Shown here in pieces: positions 60,336 through 64,000 of a stretch of DNA of 64,000 nucleotides; position 1 is the first letter of the stretch, and every line of letters starts with the position of its first letter. The notes below the pieces were generated by a model. That model was not told the origin of the DNA and did no database searches. It saw nothing but the letters and a program-made list of their open reading frames with translations. The stretch lies in the NCBI RefSeq assembly GCF_900188235.1, contig NZ_FZNT01000003.1, positions 310,001-374,000 of the forward strand. Direction: 5' to 3'. The position numbers were made by a program, and so were the translations under genes. The DNA comes from Lutibacter agarilyticus (lineage in GTDB: Bacteria > Bacteroidota > Bacteroidia > Flavobacteriales > Flavobacteriaceae).

Positions 60336-61613
60336 TTATTTATCCCCAACTAACTTATTATACGCTTCAACCACTGCATTATGTGTCACTGTTTTATTCT
60401 CAAAATAATTGATTAAAAACTGTTTTTCACTCTCAGTTGCACCCAATTGCTTTATAATATTTGTCAAGTGCATTTTCATATGTCCTTTCTGAATTCCTGT
60501 AGTTGTTAAAGCACGTAAAGCTGCAAAATTCTGCGCTAAACCTGCAACAGCAATAATTTCCATTAATTCTTTTGCTGAAGGGTTCCCTAACAACTGTAAA
60601 GACAGTTTGGATAAAGGATGTAATTTTGTTAATCCGCCAACAGTACCCAAAGCCAACGGAACTTCAATCCAAAATTTAAAAATCCCATTTTCAATAGTTG
60701 CATTGGTTAAACTTTTATATTGTCCATCTTTAGCTGCATATGCATGAGCACCAGCTTCAATAGCTCTAAAATCATTTCCTGTAGCTAAAACAACAGCGTC
60801 AACACCATTCATAATTCCTTTATTATGGGTTACAGCTCTATGAGGTTCAGCATTTGCTATTTGTACTGCTTGCACAAACTTTTGTGCAAACAACGCTGAA
60901 TTTTCAGCATATAATTCATTTACCTTACAACTAACCTCAGCACGCACTAAACAATCAGGTACATAATTTGATAAAATGCTCATGACAATTTGAATACCTT
61001 CATTTTCAAATTCGTTGGCAATTGCTTCCAAACAAGAATTTATAAAATTAGCACCCATACTATCAGCCGTTTCAAAAGTAACGTGCAACTGGTAGTAATT
61101 ATTTAATTCGGCAGTTTTATCTCTCAACTCGATATCTAAAATTCCACCGCCACGCTTTTTCATGTTTTTGGTAATTTCTTCGGTGACTTTAAACAATCCT
61201 TCTTTTTTTGAAGAAAAATAATTTTGAAGTGCTATTTTATTACCTTCAAACATAAAATGAACTTGGCCAATTTTCACAGTTGAAATTACTGTTGCTTTAA
61301 ATCCGCCACGGGTACTCCAAAATTTAGCAACCAATGAAGCTGCTGCAACCACAGAACTTTCTTCAATAGTCATTGGAATGGTGTAATCCTTTCCATTAAT
61401 TACAAAATTAGGCGCAATGGCAAAAGGCATATAAAAGTTTGAAATGGTGTTTTCAATAAAATCGTCATGTAAATCTTGAAGGATTTTGTTTGAATTCCAA
61501 TATTGTGCTAAACATTTAGCTACCTTTTCATCATTATTGAAAAAATTAGAAATCAACCAATCTATTTTTTCTATTTTATTAAGTTTCGAAAATCCACTAA
61601 CGGTTTTTGACAT
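60336..61613 (-). CDS. mvaA: Hydroxymethylglutaryl-CoA reductase (class II)
   Basis: Makes mevalonate from HMG-CoA. The 425 residues have class II landmarks: ENTISNFYMPFAIAPNF, PMTIEESSVVAAAS with the catalytic Glu, GMNGVDAVVLATGND-like GIMNGVDAVVLATGNDFRA, and GTVGGLTKLHPL. I start at the ATG 61613 (MSKTVSGFSKLNKIEKIDWL), as in relatives; a TTG nine codons upstream adds non-homologous residues. First gene of an HMG-CoA reductase, HAD hydrolase, GHMP kinase operon that supplies isoprenoids. HMG-CoA synthase is not in the window. Confidence 0.93.
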   Translation of the reverse strand: MSKTVSGFSKLNKIEKIDWLISNFFNNDEKVAKCLAQYWNSNKILQDLHDDFIENTISNFYMPFAIAPNFVINGKDYTIPMTIEESSVVAAASLVAKFWSTRGGFKATVISTVKIGQVHFMFEGNKIALQNYFSSKKEGLFKVTEEITKNMKKRGGGILDIELRDKTAELNNYYQLHVTFETADSMGANFINSCLEAIANEFENEGIQIVMSILSNYVPDCLVRAEVSCKVNELYAENSALFAQKFVQAVQIANAEPHRAVTHNKGIMNGVDAVVLATGNDFRAIEAGAHAYAAKDGQYKSLTNATIENGIFKFWIEVPLALGTVGGLTKLHPLSKLSLQLLGNPSAKELMEIIAVAGLAQNFAALRALTTTGIQKGHMKMHLTNIIKQLGATESEKQFLINYFENKTVTHNAVVEAYNKLVGDK

Positions 61614-61761
61614 TGTGTTGCAAATTTTATATTTCGGCAAAGATAATTTAATAAAACCAAAAATAATTATCTAAATCAGATGCGCAATTTTATGATATAT
61701 TTCAGGTTAAATTTGCTAAATTTTTCTTAAACTTGGCAATTATTTAAAGAATTAACAATTA

Positions 61762-63945
61762 ATGAAGAAACTACTGCTACTTTTTATAGCTATAACTTCC
61801 TTAGCAACAGCTCAAAAAAAAGACATTTCACTTGATGAAATTTGGAACGGGACCTTTAGTACCGAACAAATGAACGCTTTAAATTCAATGAATGGTGATT
61901 TTTATACCTTATTAAACTTTAATAATAAAACACAAAGCACCTCTGTTGATAAATACAATTATGCGACTTTAGAGAAAATTGAAACAGTTGTTGACAGCAA
62001 AAATTTAACTGAATTAAACTATTTTGAAAGTTACGAATTCAACAACAATGAAACTAAATTAATTTTAGGTGTAAATTCTGAACCTATATACAGACACTCA
62101 AGCTTGGGTGTTTTTTACGTTTATGACCTTTCTTCAAAAACATTGCAATTAATTGACGCTGATAAAATTCAAGAACCTACTTTTTCACCAGACAGTAAAA
62201 AAGTAGCTTACGCAAAAAATAACAATATTTACATTAAAAATTTAGAAACCAACACGGTAACTCAGGTTACTGCTGATGGATTAAAAAATAGCATTATAAA
62301 CGGTATTTGTGATTGGGTGTACGAAGAAGAATTTGCTTTTGTAAAGGCTTTTGAATGGAGTAACGATAGTAAAAATTTAGCTTTTTTACGTTTTGACGAA
62401 ACAGAAGTCCCTACATTTTCAATGGATATTACAGGTACTGGTTTATACCCAACTCAACAAGTTTTTAAATATCCAAAAGCTGGTGAAAAAAATGCAGTGG
62501 TTACACTCCATATTTTTAATTTCGAGCTTAATAAAACTTCAAAAATTGATATTGGAGAATATGAGTATATTCCAAGAATAAAATGGACAAACAATGCTAA
62601 TGTTTTATGTGCAACTACTTTAAATCGTCATCAAAACGACCTAAAATTGTATTTTGTGAATGTAACTGATTTTTCTACGGAAGTTGTATTGAATGAAACA
62701 GACGCTGCTTATGTTGATATTCATGATAATTTAACTTTTTTAAGCGATAATAGTTTTATTTGGACCAGTGAAAAAGATGGTTTTAACCATATTTACCATT
62801 ATTCAAAAGAAGGTAAATTAGTAAAACAATTAACTTCTGGAAATTGGGAAGTTACTAATTTTTACGGCGTAAACGAAAAAACTAAAACTGCTTATTACCA
62901 ATCGGTAGAAGATGGATCTATCAACAGAACAATTTATTCTGTTAGCTTTAATGGTAAAAATAAAAAACGATTAACCAATGCTTCAGGTACAAACAGTGCC
63001 TCGTTTAGTAAAAATAAAAACTACTTTATCAATACGTTTTCTGATGCAAATACGCCTCCTGTTTATACGCTTCATAATTCCAAAGGAACTCAATTAAAAG
63101 AAGTATTAAACAATAATAAGCTTACTGAAGCATTAAAGTCGTACAAACTTTCAAAAAAGGAGTTTTTTATGTTAAAAACTGAAACTGGAGAATTCAATGC
63201 CTGGATGTTAAAACCTTCATACTTTGATGAGACAAAAACATATCCATTATTTATGACTCAATATTCTGGACCTGGATCACAATCTGTTAGTAACAGTTGG
63301 AATAGTGCCAACGATTATTGGTTTCAACATTTAGCTGAAAAAGGATATATAATTGTGTGTATTGACGGAAGAGGAACAGGTTTTAAAGGTGCTGAATTTA
63401 AAAAAGCAACGTATTTAAACTTGGTAAAATATGAAACCATTGATCAAATTAACGCTGCTAAAGAATTAGCAAAGAGACCTTACATTAATAACTATGAAAT
63501 AGGAATTTGGGGATGGAGTTTTGGTGGTCATATGAGTACAAACTGTTTATTGAAAGGAAGTGATACTTTTAAAATGGCCATTGCTGTCGCACCCGTTACA
63601 AGCTGGCGTTTTTACGATTCGATTTACACGGAACGTTTTATGCGTACACCTCAAGAAAATCAAGAAGGTTACGATAATAATTCTCCAATAAATTATGCTG
63701 ACAAACTGCAAGGCAAGTTTTTATTGGTGCACGGAAGTGGTGACGACAATGTACATGTTCAAAATACGATGCGATTAACAAATGCTTTAATTGAAGCTAA
63801 TAAGCCTTTTGATTTGGCTATTTACCCTGACAGAACGCACGGAATTTACAGAGGAAAAAACACTAGACTTCATCTTTACAATAAAATGACGACCTTTATC
63901 GAGGAAAATTTAGGTAAAACAGCAAAAAATCAACTTGAATTATAA
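61762..63945 (+). CDS. Dipeptidyl-peptidase IV (S9 family)
   Basis: Secreted serine peptidase removing Xaa-Pro dipeptides. 727 residues: signal peptide (ITSLATAQ, about residue 17), an eight-bladed propeller (about 40-480) with the DPP-IV loop DWVYEEEF whose two Glu bind the substrate amino group, and the alpha/beta hydrolase with Ser586 in GWSFGGH, Asp in GSGDDNVH and His in DRTHGIY. All catalytic residues are present. A TAAATTTG box lies at 61708-61715. The next gene begins 42 bases downstream. Confidence 0.94.
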   Translation: MKKLLLLFIAITSLATAQKKDISLDEIWNGTFSTEQMNALNSMNGDFYTLLNFNNKTQSTSVDKYNYATLEKIETVVDSKNLTELNYFESYEFNNNETKLILGVNSEPIYRHSSLGVFYVYDLSSKTLQLIDADKIQEPTFSPDSKKVAYAKNNNIYIKNLETNTVTQVTADGLKNSIINGICDWVYEEEFAFVKAFEWSNDSKNLAFLRFDETEVPTFSMDITGTGLYPTQQVFKYPKAGEKNAVVTLHIFNFELNKTSKIDIGEYEYIPRIKWTNNANVLCATTLNRHQNDLKLYFVNVTDFSTEVVLNETDAAYVDIHDNLTFLSDNSFIWTSEKDGFNHIYHYSKEGKLVKQLTSGNWEVTNFYGVNEKTKTAYYQSVEDGSINRTIYSVSFNGKNKKRLTNASGTNSASFSKNKNYFINTFSDANTPPVYTLHNSKGTQLKEVLNNNKLTEALKSYKLSKKEFFMLKTETGEFNAWMLKPSYFDETKTYPLFMTQYSGPGSQSVSNSWNSANDYWFQHLAEKGYIIVCIDGRGTGFKGAEFKKATYLNLVKYETIDQINAAKELAKRPYINNYEIGIWGWSFGGHMSTNCLLKGSDTFKMAIAVAPVTSWRFYDSIYTERFMRTPQENQEGYDNNSPINYADKLQGKFLLVHGSGDDNVHVQNTMRLTNALIEANKPFDLAIYPDRTHGIYRGKNTRLHLYNKMTTFIEENLGKTAKNQLEL

Positions 63946-63987
63946 AAAAATTAAATAAATTAACCCAATTAATTTCAACTTAAAATT

Positions 63988-64000
63988 ATGACTGACAAAA
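63988..64000 (+). CDS. First codons of a following gene
   Basis: Only ATG-ACT-GAC-AAA is visible (Met-Thr-Asp-Lys). In Flavobacteriaceae a POT-family peptide transporter beginning MTDK often follows a dipeptidyl-peptidase, but four residues cannot establish this. Confidence 0.25.

Noticed and set aside
1-64000. Prophage, insertion sequences, integrative elements, rRNA operon, defence or secondary-metabolite clusters
   Set aside because: I looked for transposases, integrases, restriction, toxin-antitoxin and large synthase genes in all named frames and found none.

Overview
The window is AT-rich chromosomal DNA from a member of the Bacteroidota, most likely the family Flavobacteriaceae. Three things point there. 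Promoter-like sequences follow the Bacteroidota pattern (TTG, then about 19 bases, then TAnnTTTG). The gene set is flavobacterial: a small methylmalonyl-CoA mutase subunit after a DivIC-like gene, a GYDIA-type GHMP kinase, a mevalonate pathway, BT_3928-like, DUF4293 and DUF1599 proteins, and Rho with a long disordered insert. Three tRNAs lack an encoded CCA. I see no insertion sequence, prophage, CRISPR array or rRNA operon. The window is mostly core genome, and its oddities lie in regulatory DNA, repeats and a few degenerate genes. Assignments are from reading protein motifs; no database search was run.

Layout. 1-7300: end of a DUF2807 adhesin-like gene, AspT-type transporter, trxB, a one-cysteine thioredoxin-like protein, tRNA-Pro and tRNA-Thr, a PlsC-like acyltransferase overlapping a UMF1 transporter, YiaA. 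7471-15328 (+): a helical protein of unknown function, a phospholipase-D-like lipoprotein, udk, a DivIC-like gene, mutA coupled to a strongly shortened mutB-like gene, and a stand-alone trpB. 15560-21291: a glycerol regulon (glpD-glpK-glpF-outer-membrane protein, divergent from a DeoR/GlpR repressor). 21345-23427: MFS transporter, a possible 24-codon gene with its own promoter and terminator, DUF1684 lipoprotein. 23482-28077 (-): two glnK-amt modules, one carrying an outer-membrane barrel gene, each preceded by the same unusual promoter/operator. 28583-36687: BT_3928-like and DUF1599 proteins, LOG, folP, a lipoprotein, cdaA, an ABC exporter, truA, a YfcE-like phosphoesterase, DUF4293.

36909-46567: rho, whose terminator runs into thirteen perfect copies of a 7-mer, then ppiD, a CNNM/CBS protein, lptC, a TPR protein, an outer-membrane protein and coaX. 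46666-49990: tRNA-Phe, a hybrid histidine kinase and a small acidic protein. 50013-61613 (mostly -): pseudouridine synthase, UbiA-type prenyltransferase, a mevalonate kinase-like protein, mvaD, a LytS/LytTR pair, an ExbB-like fragment protein, a thiamine pyrophosphokinase, a HI0933-type flavoprotein, GYDIA GHMP kinase, a HAD phosphatase and HMG-CoA reductase. These supply most of an isoprenoid (mevalonate) pathway. 61762-64000: a dipeptidyl-peptidase IV and the start of one more gene.

Most notable: (1) the identical promoter architecture of the two PII-ammonium transporter operons, which suggests a dedicated nitrogen regulator; (2) a palindromic intergenic repeat sitting in frame inside mvaD, with a second copy near 58.6 kb; (3) a mutB-like gene that has lost its cobalamin domain and the Tyr-His active-site motif but is still open and translationally coupled to mutA; (4) the candidate 24-residue cysteine-containing micro-gene; (5) LytTR-like direct repeats with 21-base period beside the LytTR regulator.
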